Source: Enoplosus armatus
Taxonomy: Eukaryota > Chordata > Actinopteri > Centrarchiformes > Enoplosidae
Length of the DNA stretch: 64,000 nucleotides
Assembly (NCBI RefSeq): GCF_043641665.1
Contig: NC_092191.1
Span: 21,459,592-21,523,591, forward strand
Direction: 5' to 3'
The translations under genes were made by a program, and so were the position numbers. The notes beneath the pieces are model-generated. The model was not told the DNA's origin. It searched no databases and was given only the letters and a program-made list of their open reading frames with translations. Every line of letters begins with the position of its first letter. Within the stretch, counting starts at the first letter, position 1. Positions 12,151 to 23,239 of the stretch are shown one piece after another.

Positions 12151-12351
12151 AACTGCGCCACAAAGTTTCACACGCTGGGTTTTTTTTTTTTCCCCCCTCC
12201 TTCCCCACAACCTCAAATTCCAGACGCAAAGTCCCTTCGCTGGCGGAAGCATCCTTTTGTGTACATTTCCATCCCCTCCCCGCGTTCTGCGTCTGTAAAC
12301 AGGAATAAATACATGTTGCACGACGCTGCACGAGAAGGAGGGGAATCTGGA

Positions 12352-12372
12352 GGGGGGGGGGGGGGGGGGGGG
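12352..12372. repeat. poly-G run (21 bp)
   Basis: 21 consecutive G, followed 27 bp later by a T9 run. Confidence 0.95.
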
Positions 12373-12379
12373 CAAACTT

Positions 12380-13570
12380 CACAGGAATCCTGCAGATTTT
12401 TTTTTTCCCCAGAAGCGTCCAGTTTTGGTCGCTGCTTGGCCTGTGCTTGCAGCCTTTCGCATGTCCGACGTAACTATATGTTGACATAATAGTGAATAAG
12501 TTGGATAAGTACAAAAACAACAGTTTGGCTGCAAAAACAAAACCAAAACTCTTTTTTTTCTTTTTATTAATCGACATAAATGCAGGCGTGTCTCACATCT
12601 CCCTCCCACCATCATTAGTCCTCATTTAGCGCCGCATAGTTCATAGTTTAGAGCCCACAGAAAAAGCGTTCCGATCTTTCAAAGACGTTTTGCCAACCCC
12701 CCCCCCCCACAAAACGACGCTTTTAATGTCTCCTGACAGACGATAAAATGGATGTGCCGCGCAGGGGGGCGGGGGGTGCAGCGGCGGAAGTACAAGAACA
12801 GACGCATAAATAAGTAACTTTTAAAAACGCTTAAGGATGCGATATGAATTATAAACATTAGTGAGTGTAAATAAACTTGAAACGAAAGGTGCAAAATGCT
12901 ACATAAACACACACTATGAAGAGAGCTGCAATAACAAACTCGGGAGGTGGAGTAAGGCGGTGTGTTTTGTGGCAGCGTTCGTTCACACAGACACAGGTGG
13001 GCGGCGGCACGGAAAGGTCGCGGCCCGCTTGCCTTAATTGTTTCGCTCGGAAGCGATAATGAAGCCACGCCTCCGACACATTTCAGCTCGGCTTCTCTGG
13101 TTTAAGAATTAAAAACAAAAAATAATACAATAAATGCACTGTGTCAGAGTCATTCCTCGCCAGAGCTCGCAACCGCTGACGAATGTCAAGAATGAATTTG
13201 TTTTTGGTTTTTTTTTGTTGTCAAATGAAAACGCCTTCCTTCCACGCAACCGCATGACAATGCTGCGGGAAAAAAAAAGCGGCGGCGTGCCCTCATTCAG
13301 CACCACAGTTTTTTTGATTTTGAAGTCGAGGCCAAAGTCGAGCGTCGAGACCGCCGAGCAAACTCCTGGAAACTGTGGCTGTGTTCGTTTGTTCTCTCTC
13401 CCCTCGGCATCGCGGGATTCCCAGCGAATTCTTCAGAGGCGGCATTAGGAACGCAGACAGAAGTTAATGAAAGCCTAATCAAAATAACTTCCAAAGCTTT
13501 GGCTTCTCTCACTTTCTAAGTGAGATCAAAGCGGGAGTCGGAAACCATTTACGAATGACTAAGATCTGGA
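12380..13570. other. non-coding stretch, nothing recognised
   Basis: Several A or T runs and many overlapping short frames. No domain, splice pair or named repeat was found. Confidence 0.45.
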
Positions 13571-13575
13571 AGACA

Positions 13576-13603
13576 CAAACAACAACAACAACAACAACAA
13601 CAA
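13576..13603. repeat. (AAC)n trinucleotide repeat
   Basis: Nine AAC/ACA units in a row. Confidence 0.95.
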
Positions 13604-14230
13604 TGAGAGCGGGGAGAGCGTAATGAATGGCCGGGCAACAAACAAATAAAATAATAAGGGGAGGGGGAAAAAAAAAATAAAAAAAGATACAGCAAAGAGG
13701 AGGGATGGGGACAATCCACCGGGGACACTTTTCCTTTATTGTCTCTCTTCTTCTTTCATCTAGTGTATTTTCGTTTGTTTTGTTTATTTCTCCATTTGAG
13801 AGATTTGGTTTCTTGTGTGTTGTACAAAGGGGCGGGATGGGCGGAAGGAAGCATGGGGGGGGGTTAGCCTTCCAGGGGGTCGACTTGTTATTGTGTGCGT
13901 GTCCTTGTTTGGGTAATTATATTCGCGGAGGAAACAGGCGGGGGCTAAAATTGGCTTGACAGTGTGAGTGATTGTGGACGACTCTTTCTTTCACGGCGAC
14001 GGTCAGAGCGCCAGAGTCCACACGCGGGCTCCCTCTGATCCGGGCTCCACGTGTACCCACATCCCCGCCGGAGACCCCCCCCGGCGCGCAGAACTACTTT
14101 CCATGAAGTTGGTCAGAAAGCGTCGACATTTACCGCCCCCAGCATTGACGCGTCTCATCACAGCACAGTCCTGTCATTTCGTTTACAGCTCAGGAAACAG
14201 GTTTAGGCGTCTTTAAGTTGTACACATGCA

Positions 14231-14254
14231 CCCCCCCCCCCCCCCCCCCCCCCC
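14231..14254. repeat. poly-C run (24 bp)
   Basis: 24 consecutive C. Confidence 0.95.
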
Positions 14255-14550
14255 ACTGCAGTATTACTGACTGTATGGGCAAAACTCAAACTAGCATGCA
14301 CTTGCTCTTCCTAAAAGGTTCCTTCCTCCAGCCGACAAATCCGTTTTTTTTCCGTTTTTTTTTTTAATTTTTTGGCACTCAAGTCTTTTCTTGTACTTTT
14401 GAACCGGCACCATTATGGCTCCTAGTTGCAGATCAAAGGTAGCATTACATCTCTTTTTCATATGTAGGGGCTGTTATTCGGAGACCGCCTCAGCACCTTT
14501 CGAGGCGTCCACCGCGCTGCAGCCTTTTCAAAAGAGGTTGGCCGTTCGAG

Positions 14551-14640
14551 AGAGGAGGAGGAGGAGGAGGAGGGGGAGAGGGGGCGGGTGGGCAGGGTCG
14601 AGGCGAGAACAGAAATAGAGGAAGAGGGAGAGGAAAGTCG
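14551..14640 (+). repeat. (GGA)n and purine-rich segment
   Basis: About eight GGA/GAG units followed by G-rich and GA-rich sequence. Confidence 0.85.
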
Positions 14641-14709
14641 TTGAAGAAATCAATGTCAAGCTCGGTCTTCCTTTTCACCTTGCACTTGGAGAAGGAGGGT
14701 GGTGGTGGA

Positions 14710-14729
14710 GGGGGGGGGGGGGGGGGGGG
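14710..14729. repeat. poly-G run (20 bp)
   Basis: 20 consecutive G after a GGTGGTGGA lead-in. Confidence 0.95.
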
Positions 14730-15249
14730 TTGGATAGGAGGGAGGATGAGGAGCGGTGGCACTGGAGGACTCCTTAGGTCAATAAAGAATCAATAGGAGT
14801 GGGTGAAACTACACGCTGAGGATAAAAGACTGTGGAGTAGGCCTTGGCTGCGGCGCATTGTAGAGGCGGCTCTGGCACTGGCAGTAAAGGAAACGTGTCC
14901 AGGGGTTACCCCGCGAACACTTGGGCCAAAGCTCGCGGCGCTCTAATTGCGCTGACCTGCTCCCTAACCTGGCAGCAGGGAGAGATGCGAGGTGCCCGGG
15001 CTGTTTGTCCACCTGTATCGCGAACCCCCCCCCCCTGCCCGAGTGAAACTACATCCAGATCCGGAGCGTCCCCCTTTTCCCGTAACCACAGGCCACAGCG
15101 ACTGCTCCTGCACTAACAAAAAAAGACATTGGGCGGCAATGGTGTCAGCCGCCCGAGCTGCGCCGTGTCATGACATCCCGAGCGGGTGGGAAAACAACGG
15201 AGGCGACGAAAGAATGATGGAAAAAATGGCACACCACCACCACCCCCCC

Positions 15250-15660
15250 CTACCCCCTCTGCAAGGAATAAAGCCACCAATTAAGCAAATAAAGATATCA
15301 ATTAAGTGGCATAATTGAGATTGCGTCAATATATGAAAATGAATTTCCCAAAGGCGCCTTGAGGTAATGAGTTCCACAGAGGTATTAAAGGTAGGCTTGT
15401 GTCACAGCCCCCATGAAAAAGCTGCTGTAAAACACACACACACACACACACACACTTTATCCTCCCTTCCCTGCTTGTTTATTCTGGGGCTGTCTGTCAC
15501 TCGCCTTAATCTGTGCAGGTATGCAAAGAGCCCCATTTGATCACGAGTCCAACAAAGAAACTTCTTTGCCTCGGCCGTATCAAAGGACGCAACAACGATA
15601 ACGCGTTAGAGGCTGCCTTATGAATATTCACGTTGCCGGTCAGAGAGCGGCCAAGCAGCA
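15250..15660. promoter_or_regulatory. candidate conserved non-coding block
   Basis: Contains closely spaced ATTA/TAAT-type cores (CCAATTAAGC, ATCAATTAAG, CATAATTGAG at 15,278-15,320), an octamer-like TATGCAAAG at about 15,521 and TTATGAATATTC at about 15,618. It is interrupted only by a short CA array at 15,431-15,456. The motif density suggests a developmental enhancer, but no conservation data were available. Confidence 0.3.
15431..15456. repeat. (CA)n microsatellite
   Basis: A perfect CA array of about 26 bp. Confidence 0.95.
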
Positions 15661-17840
15661 TGCAAAGGTTGAAGCGCGTGTATCACAATTAGCCAGATAG
15701 GCAGCGCCGTGGAAACAACAACACATCCTGTCTGACCTAGCCGGGGGACGCTCAAACACGCCGGGGCTTCGATCCCCGCAAGTGCACCTGTGCTTGCGCC
15801 CCCACCCACCCGCCCGCGTCCTGGGTCGGGAGGTCGCCGGAGCTGGAGTGGGCGTCAGAGCGGTGCGGGGGATATCTCCGCACAGGAGCGCCTCCAGCAA
15901 TATGGCCGCCAGAGCCGACGAGGGCATCAAATCACGTGTCAATTATGGATGCAGGCCCGGTCTTAGTTAATGACGTCCTCGCATAGATTTCTCTTTGGAA
16001 CAATTAATGCAGCTGTTTGTGCTGGGGGATGCCCCCCATATGTACAATGTCAGAGCCACACTCCCACACATGTATGTCCACACACAGAACATACAAATAC
16101 AGCTACGTGCCCACACTTTTATTGTTTTTTTTTTTTGTTTTTAAATCACAATTACGTGTCTTTAAGCTTTAAGTTTTTCCTTCAACCATACCGTAGGTCA
16201 GGACCTGAGATGGCTACGGAGCCTGTTTCCGGGTCCCGGTGTGCCAGGAATACTAGTTAGCGCAGCGAGCGCTGGTAGTCATTAGACCAGGTCCTGGAGT
16301 AAGGACTGGATTTTTCTAAATTTGGTTCCCAGGCTGAGGAAGTTTAACAACCCCTGCGCCATTATGCTGGAGGAGAATGGATAATGAGGACAAGGTTGAG
16401 AGACGGAGCGCGGAGGAAAAAGAAAAAAACAAACAAACAAAAATACACAAAAGACGAGGGCTGTGTGAGCGCGGAAATCTGGTGAATTGCATCCACAACC
16501 CCCCCCACCCACCCAACGAGCACAAAAGATGCACAGCTCTCCATCTCTCTGAGGGTGGACTCAGAGTTCTGCATATTGAATGAAACAAGACCAGTTGGAG
16601 ATCTATTTTCAGTGCAAAACACACTCTTTTTTTTTTTCTTTCCCTGAGCGCTGCTGAGTGGCTGGCAGTGCTGCAGTCGCAGCCTGTGCCACGAGGTCAA
16701 GGTAAGAAAAGAAAAGAAGAAAAAACAACAACAAAAGATGCTAAATTAAAGCAAGCTTTCCCCCCCCCCCCCTTCACCTGTGTGTGGGGGCTCCGTGAAG
16801 GATGGAGGATGCTGCGGTATATCAGATGTGTGATTATGAGGTGTTGGACACCAGCGCAATATCTGGGGAGGGCCACTCGGGGTGTAGTCTGACTCGCCGG
16901 ATGTCGGCTGCTGGGGTCAGCCTCTGCCATTGGCCGATTATCTCAGTCGGCATGTCGATTAGCGCCGGCTAAGGCGATGGATTTTTGGGGGGGGTTTTAC
17001 CATCCTCAGCATGCTGCTTGTTTATTTACCTGACTGTAGACTCCAGATTTATGTTGGTGGCGCTGGTGAGTCGACTTTGCTTGGGTAAATAAATGTTCAG
17101 AGCTAACTGCGTTCGTGACGGCCAAGTAGACACCTTCTGATGTGGACTTTAATGGTGTGGGAGTGAGAGATAGACAAGCTGCCCCCCTAGAAATCATGAA
17201 AAGACCAGTTTGATCATATTACCCGCGCGGACGATTGGCCGTGAAGTGTCCTCTGGTTTGTGAAGTGGTCTCTGGGCAGCTCAGACTTTGGCAGCCAAGA
17301 GGCCCCGGGAACCGCACAGCTCGGCACAGCTTGCCACAGTTGACCGGCAGCCCAGGCAGATGGCCAGCAACCAAACAGCCCTATTAGCATTTGGTCTGGA
17401 TTAAATCAAATGCCCGGCGGAGAGCCGTCTCTGGAATGGGCGATGGTGGGAGAGGAGAGCTAAGACCGGACGGGGAGCGCGTAGAGCGGCTGGAGCTGGT
17501 TTGGAGCTGGTTGGCTGGACTCCTGATGGAATTATGGGGACATCTCTGGCTGGCTGAGATCTTTTTTTTTTACATTTAGGGCTTTCAGCTGAAGCCCAGT
17601 AAAAGCTCTGTGAAATACGGAAGTAATGCGCTCTTACTTTACCAGAATGACCACGGCTACTTGAGACTGAACAAACGTTTGATTTGAATAGCTGCATTCA
17701 AGATTCATGACGGCTTGAGTAACTGTTGAATTTAGCTTATATGGCTTTAAACCAGCATTACAAGCAACAAAAAACCAAACAGATATAATGCAGCAACAAA
17801 CATTTACTCAAAGTTTCCCATCTTTTAGTGAAGTCTAACC
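15660..17840. other. non-coding stretch, nothing recognised
   Basis: Mixed sequence with short C and A runs. Minus-strand exons of the gene starting at 17,946 could lie here, but I found no acceptor plus open frame convincing enough to call. Confidence 0.4.
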
Positions 17841-17851
17841 ATGGAACTAAC

Positions 17852-17946
17852 CTTTCAGGCGGCATGGGGTCAAAGGTCAACACCTGAACGGCATCATAGC
17901 CAATAAACAGCAGGTGTTTCTTGACACACTCCCACGGGCGCTCCAT
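17852..17946 (-). CDS. candidate first coding exon of an unrecognised gene
   Basis: The minus-strand frame starts with ATG at 17,946 in a strong start context (five A before it and a G after it) and has an in-frame TAA two codons upstream. It encodes 31 codons beginning MERPWECVKKHLLFIGYDAV and ending DPMPPE plus two bases. It then meets GAAAG|GTTAGT, a near-consensus donor, at 17,852/17,851. The peptide has balanced composition, is not repeat-derived and reads like the start of a cytosolic protein; no signal peptide or membrane segment is evident. I did not recognise the protein family. Downstream exons would lie at lower coordinates or outside the window. The alternative is a chance frame of 62 codons with a fortuitous donor. 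Confidence 0.45.
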
Positions 17947-18150
17947 TTTTTACGGTTTTAATATGCGTTTCTTACTGTCAACACTGGACAAGTTGGACGT
18001 GAACGTGCTCAGTCGCGCGGTTTTATTTTGTAAAAAACACTGCAGATTGTTGAAAGAGAGAGCGAGAGGAGCCAAGAGAGACAAAGTGGGACAGAGCCAC
18101 ACCAGGAGAAAGTCAGTGACCTGTCATGTTTTAGCTATCCCTTTGCCTCG

Positions 18151-18197
18151 CTCACTCACACACGCACACGCGCACGCGCACACACACACACACACAG
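18151..18197. repeat. CA/CG microsatellite
   Basis: Alternating CA with CG interruptions (ACACGCACACGCGCACGCGC), then a pure CA block. Confidence 0.9.
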
Positions 18198-18346
18198 GCA
18201 AACACACCAACACGAGGGGCATCGTGCACGTTAATCTGAACTGATTGCATGTCCACTTACATAAATTATGGACTGTGGCGGATGCATTATTTACTCAGTA
18301 GAATTAAAAAGGCATGCCAGGTTGCTGGATGCCGCCACAACATCAC

Positions 18347-18347
<1 letters not shown>

Positions 18348-18388
<41 letters not shown>
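18348..18388. repeat. (CA)20 microsatellite
   Basis: A perfect CA array of about 40 bp. Confidence 0.96.
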
Positions 18389-18392
<4 letters not shown>

Positions 18393-18464
18393 GACTCGTA
18401 GAGAGGGAGATTTAGCTGGGATGTAGTTTGAACAGAAAAAGGCACTAAAATAAGCAGATATCCT

Positions 18465-18496
<32 letters not shown>
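18465..18496. repeat. (CA)n microsatellite
   Basis: A perfect CA array of about 32 bp that leads directly into the long pyrimidine tract. Confidence 0.96.
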
Positions 18497-18498
<2 letters not shown>

Positions 18499-19140
18499 CC
18501 TTCCTTGGCACTCGTTTGGATTTCTTCCCTTTTATCCATTTGTCCGTCCTTCCCCGCTCTCTTCCTCCGTCTCCTCTCTCCTGCATCCATCCACTCGGCC
18601 ATCTCTCCTTCCGCCCCAGCCCCCCCCCCCACGCTTGCCCAGTATGTTTCTCCACCTCCGTTCACTGATCCCGTCCTTACTTTTTCCGCGCCCCATTCTG
18701 TCATCGTTCATTCATTCTTTCCGTCCTTTCTGAATCCCCTCTAGCCACTCTTGTTCCTCCCATTCACTTCCTCCTCTTCTTTCTCCTTCTCAGTGCATCT
18801 TCCTCTCCTCTTTCATTGTTCTTTGCCTTTCCATTCCATCCACTTCCTTTGTTTTTTTTTCCTCTCCTCATAATGCCTAATGTCTAAGTTCTTCCCTTCT
18901 TCCCTTCATAGCATCCTTCCCCTCCTCCTTCTCCTTCCTTCCTGCGATACATTTAACTGATCTGTCTTCCTTACATCATTTTACCGACTTCAACACCATC
19001 ATTCTCCCCACTGCCTCCACTTCCCGCCGCTATTTCTCTCTGTCCATCATTTCCTTCCTTCCTTCCTTCCAGCTAGCTTGTATGGTACCTCCTCTCTCTC
19101 TCTCTCTCTCTCTCTCCGCCTCCCCCTTTTTCTGTCCCCT
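18497..19140 (+). repeat. long polypyrimidine tract (~640 bp)
   Basis: The plus strand is overwhelmingly C and T (CCTTCC, TTCCTC and CTTC words) for about 640 bp. It includes tandem CTTC near 19,055-19,072 and a (CT)13 array at 19,091-19,116. Such tracts can form intramolecular triplexes and mark degraded CT/CTTC microsatellites. Confidence 0.85.
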
Positions 19141-19356
19141 CTCTGCATTTTACATCAGGTGAGATGGGGCCTGAAGGGAGGCCAGAAAACGGCGCGAGCA
19201 GACTGCAGCGGCGTTTTCACCACCCGCTTCGAATGCTATCACTCGACTGAATGGGCGAATGAAAGTCCTGTGTTTCACAAAATAGAATGATGTTGCGGAA
19301 CATGAAATCATTACACTGAACAAACCTTGACAAACATGTTCTACGACAGTTCTTAC

Positions 19357-19376
19357 GGGGGGGGGGGGGGGGGGGG
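19357..19376. repeat. poly-G run (20 bp)
   Basis: 20 consecutive G. Confidence 0.95.
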
Positions 19377-19561
19377 CGTTTGTGCAAATTGAAGTTAAGT
19401 TGGCACTGTTACACTGTGGCGCTACAGTTCCCATCATGCTTTGGGGGTTGCAGCCAGGTAGTATAGCGTTGCTGTGCAACAAAGCCCCCAGGAACAGCTC
19501 TGCCCCGTCCACAGTTGGTATCACAGGTCACATGACACTCACTGGTTCAAAACTACCCCCC

Positions 19562-19563
<2 letters not shown>

Positions 19564-19600
<37 letters not shown>
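19564..19600. repeat. (CA)n microsatellite
   Basis: A perfect CA array of about 37 bp preceded by a short C run. Confidence 0.96.
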
Positions 19601-19605
<5 letters not shown>

Positions 19606-19744
19606 CATCGTAACCGTGGATGAACAACAATCGCTGGATTACTGTTGATACTTATTTTTCTTTACTTCCAACGGTGTGTGTACGATGAGTGAGTTCAGAA
19701 AACGTTTGTGTCTGTGGCATATTGCGTTATGTTTTGGTTGATGA

Positions 19745-19774
19745 TGATAATAATAATAATAATAATAATAATAA
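19745..19774. repeat. (TAA)n trinucleotide repeat
   Basis: Ten TAA units. On the minus strand this could be the (TTA)n end of an L2-type element, but the diagnostic AAAGCACTTT word is missing, so only the array is called. Confidence 0.93.
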
Positions 19775-20139
19775 TCTTAATGGTTAAAAAAAAAAAAAGG
19801 CAGCTGACTCCGTCTTTCTGCTTATATTATCACCACTGTGGCTTTTATTCACCAGTTCACAGCAGTCACTCCCTTCAAGTCAGCAGCGAAGCTCAAATCA
19901 GCATGCAAAGTGTCACAGTGGGGCGGCTCCTTACAGCGAAACATCCCGAGCTTTGCTGGAAACTTTTTGGACACCAAGCGCCGCCTCCAGAGCCCGGAGA
20001 AAAGGCCTCTGAAAACGGATAGAGAGAATAAAACAAAAAAACAAAAAAAGAAAACGAAGACACAGAGAGAATATCACCAGAAAGGAGAAAGTCTGCTTCT
20101 CCCCACGCACTCCCATCCAAGCAGCCTCAATCTTGGCTA

Positions 20140-20400
20140 CAGCGCGATCGACTTAACACCTAAATATAGAGCATGCCGGCTATTCATGTAGTGTTATTGC
20201 AACGCTAATGCCCACAATCGCGGATTTTGGAGGGCTAGTCGGCCTTATAGCGCCGGGCCGCCGGCTCCTGAATATGCATGGTGCCGAGCAGGGAGAGGAG
20301 AGCGCCAGGCGAGACACAAAGGATTTGATGTTCAATAAAAGAGAAAGCCTTTGACATGGAATACGAGCGGGGCCCAGCCTCAATATAAAAGAACCAGGAG
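20140..20400. promoter_or_regulatory. candidate conserved non-coding block
   Basis: A GC-balanced, repeat-free block with CTATTCATGTAG, AACGCTAATGCC and GAATATGCATGG words. This is again the composition expected of a regulatory element; the call rests on motifs only. Confidence 0.22.
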
Positions 20401-20499
20401 GGGAATTAGATGGATGGAGAATTCCTTCAGAAATGCAGACAGAGGAGAGACAGAAAAGGGAGTTATGAGAAAAGGAAAGGGGATATTTGAGTGTTTCTG

Positions 20500-20504
<5 letters not shown>

Positions 20505-20533
<29 letters not shown>

Positions 20534-20572
20534 TTGAAGTATGCCGAACGAGTGACAGAAAAGCAAGCAGAG

Positions 20573-20605
<33 letters not shown>
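20505..20605. repeat. facing (GT)15 and (CA)15 arrays
   Basis: A GT array (20,505-20,534) and a CA array (20,576-20,605) are separated by only about 41 bp. They are reverse complements of each other, so this segment is a long inverted repeat able to form a hairpin. Confidence 0.9.
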
Positions 20606-20610
<5 letters not shown>

Positions 20611-21043
20611 ATTCACACTTTGAAAGTGGAAACATTCCTCTCGGTGCCCTCTTTGACAGAGTGTGGATAATACAAACCTATGATACATCATAAGCAAGTC
20701 ATTGAAAAGTCACTGCAGCTTCTCTTCAGAAACTCTTTAAAAGGCTGCGCGCGCAGCTCCACCACCACCCCCCCCCCTCCCCCCCTTCGCCAACTTTACT
20801 CGAAGCTTTACGCTGCTTCTTAAAGATTACCTTTAAAATCGTTGAGTCGCCTAACAGGCTCTTTAAATTAGACAAGGCCTACGGGTCAGCCTCATTACCG
20901 ACGCCATTAGCGACCACGCACTGAGGCTGTACGGGGAAATAGTTGTTTAAGGGCCGCTAAGTGATGGCGGGTAATCCTGGTGAAGATGAATGCTAACGAA
21001 ATGGCCCGAATGAGACATTTCTCCGCTGTAGTGGTGTCAGACT

Positions 21044-21045
<2 letters not shown>

Positions 21046-21104
<59 letters not shown>

Positions 21105-21110
21105 GGGGGG
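21046..21110. repeat. compound (GT)21-(G)23 repeat
   Basis: A perfect GT array of about 42 bp passes without a break into about 23 G. A similar GT-to-G transition occurs at 45,382-45,425. Confidence 0.95.
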
Positions 21111-21266
21111 CCTAATTTTGCGATATGTGTTGCAAGTCAACATCAATAAATCACATCGATTTTAGCACACAAGCATAAATATGAGACGTGAAGGTTTTTT
21201 TTCATGGAAAACTGTAGGTGGCTTTGCAGCACCAATGGGGTCTTTCTCGGTATGCGTCCCGGGGTG

Positions 21267-21534
21267 TCCCCTGTTTCATCTGCATCGTGATATAGGAATG
21301 NNNNNNNNNNNNNNNNNNNNNNNNNNNNNNNNNNNNNNNNNNNNNNNNNNNNNNNNNNNNNNNNNNNNNNNNNNNNNNNNNNNNNNNNNNNNNNNNNNNN
21401 NNNNNNNNNNNNNNNNNNNNNNNNNNNNNNNNNNNNNNNNNNNNNNNNNNNNNNNNNNNNNNNNNNNNNNNNNNNNNNNNNNNNNNNNNNNNNNNNNNNN
21501 TCCCCTGTTTCATCTGCATCGTGATATAGGAATG
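21267..21534. other. assembly gap with identical 34-bp flanks
   Basis: Positions 21,301-21,500 are 200 N. The 34 bases immediately left of the gap (21,267-21,300) are identical to the 34 bases immediately right of it (21,501-21,534). The two contig ends therefore probably overlap and the fixed-size gap is artificial, unless a true tandem duplication is hidden there. Frames that cross the gap are meaningless. Confidence 0.95.
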
Positions 21535-21539
21535 CATAA

Positions 21540-22500
21540 AAATGTACCCTTGACTGATCAGGAAAAATGGGTGACCAACAATCTCTCCGGGAAAGGAGCT
21601 TTACATCCCAAGTTTTGTCTATGAAACGTTTTATTGTTGTGTAAAGAGTATAAAAACCAGCTTTGAGTCGTCGTTAATCGCATGCTTGCTTTTAACTACG
21701 TGGTACGTCTGGCACTGCCAGACGCAGTAATGAACAAATGAGTTTGCAGATCATTTGAACATTCGTCATTTCATATGTTGCATTGTCCAAAAGAGGAAGC
21801 TCTCGAGGAAGGCGGTCCCGGTAGTTTTATGCAGGAGAGTATGTGAACAAAGCTGCTTGTGTCGCTGGGGTTCATGGGATATGTCGCATTGCGGGACGCA
21901 TTAGTGCCAGCGTGAGATGGAGGCTGCATCGTGGTCTCATTTAGTAGGTATCCCAAAGTCGTGCAATCTGCGAAAGATGGCAAGGTCCTATGTGGAGCCC
22001 CCAATCTGGCACAGTGACCATCTCAAATGGCAAAAAAGGATTGCGTGCTCTCATCCTGGCATACCGGGGAATAATGACGTGGGAAGCATGCGACATGAAA
22101 CATATAAAAAAGAAGCTGCAAGTGGCACGCTTGAAATGAGGGAGATAACGGTCCTGCGATAGGATGAGACTGTTTGCTGAATAATGCACGTACGGCAACA
22201 CACAACCTGATCCAGGAGCAGCATTGACATTCATGCTCAAATGGTACGTACATACTGTATAATGCACAATCACGGACGCAGAGAGAGGGGGAGAGACATC
22301 TTCTCAAGCCTGTTGGAATGCCATGCGTGTGCTTTGGTTGGGGCAAGTTCCATATTAAGTGTGTTTTCCATTGCAATTAAGGCTTTGGCCCCGATCCCTT
22401 CTGACACGGTAATTGTTATTTCAAACACAGATTAATAAATCATGGACATCTAGTTAAGAATTAAAATAGGTCTCCACCACCGCTGCAGCCCTGGCTAACC
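21540..22500. other. non-coding stretch, nothing recognised
   Basis: Mixed, fairly complex sequence with no microsatellite and no recognised repeat or exon. Part of it could be regulatory. Confidence 0.4.
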
Positions 22501-22639
22501 TCCACAGCCCAGTCCCTGCGCACACACACACACACAGACAGGATCTCTATATGCACATAATCTGAGTGCCTACACATTTACAGTACACACCTATGTACAT
22601 GCGCACATTCCGTATAGACATACAAATGCACATTTTCCT

Positions 22640-22900
22640 GCATGAAATGTTCCTCACACCATTTTCATCCGTATGTTTTCATTCACATTCCTGTGCGTCA
22701 ATAAATTCCAATTACTTCTAAATGGGAAGCTATGCTCACCTGGTGCTAATTATGAATTCTAATTAAAATTTACATAATGGCATCACCCTTGAATGACATA
22801 TCGGGCCACGGAGAACATCTACAATGCTAAATCCTGGACCAAATTCCATTGAAAACAGTGCCAAGAAATGAATTTGTGTGACGCTGCAACTGAGCGAATA
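22640..22900. promoter_or_regulatory. candidate conserved non-coding block
   Basis: AT-rich with tightly clustered homeodomain cores (GTGCTAATTATG, TCTAATTAAAATT at about 22,743-22,772) next to TTACATAATGG. There is no microsatellite within 120 bp. A regulatory role is inferred from motif density only. Confidence 0.28.
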
Positions 22901-23239
22901 CTAACAAAGGGGCTGCAGCGAAGGCAGAGGAATTGCACTGCGGCAACGCAGAAAAGACATGGAAGACGGAGGTCGCGCTACAGATAAGTGTCGTTTAATC
23001 CACACAGAGGAGCGTTCAAGACATAAAATTAAAAAAACAGAACTATTGTGGTTTGATTTTAAATAGTTCAGTTAAAAGTGCACAGCGGCCAAGGCCACAC
23101 GCAGACCTGCAAACAGCTGATGGGCAAGTCAGGTCCAAAAACAGATAAAATATCTGAGAGTCACAATTGCTTCCACATATGGTGTCTATAGCGCACATAA
23201 TACTGGATCTATACTGAATTATAAAGCAGGTCTAGGCGC

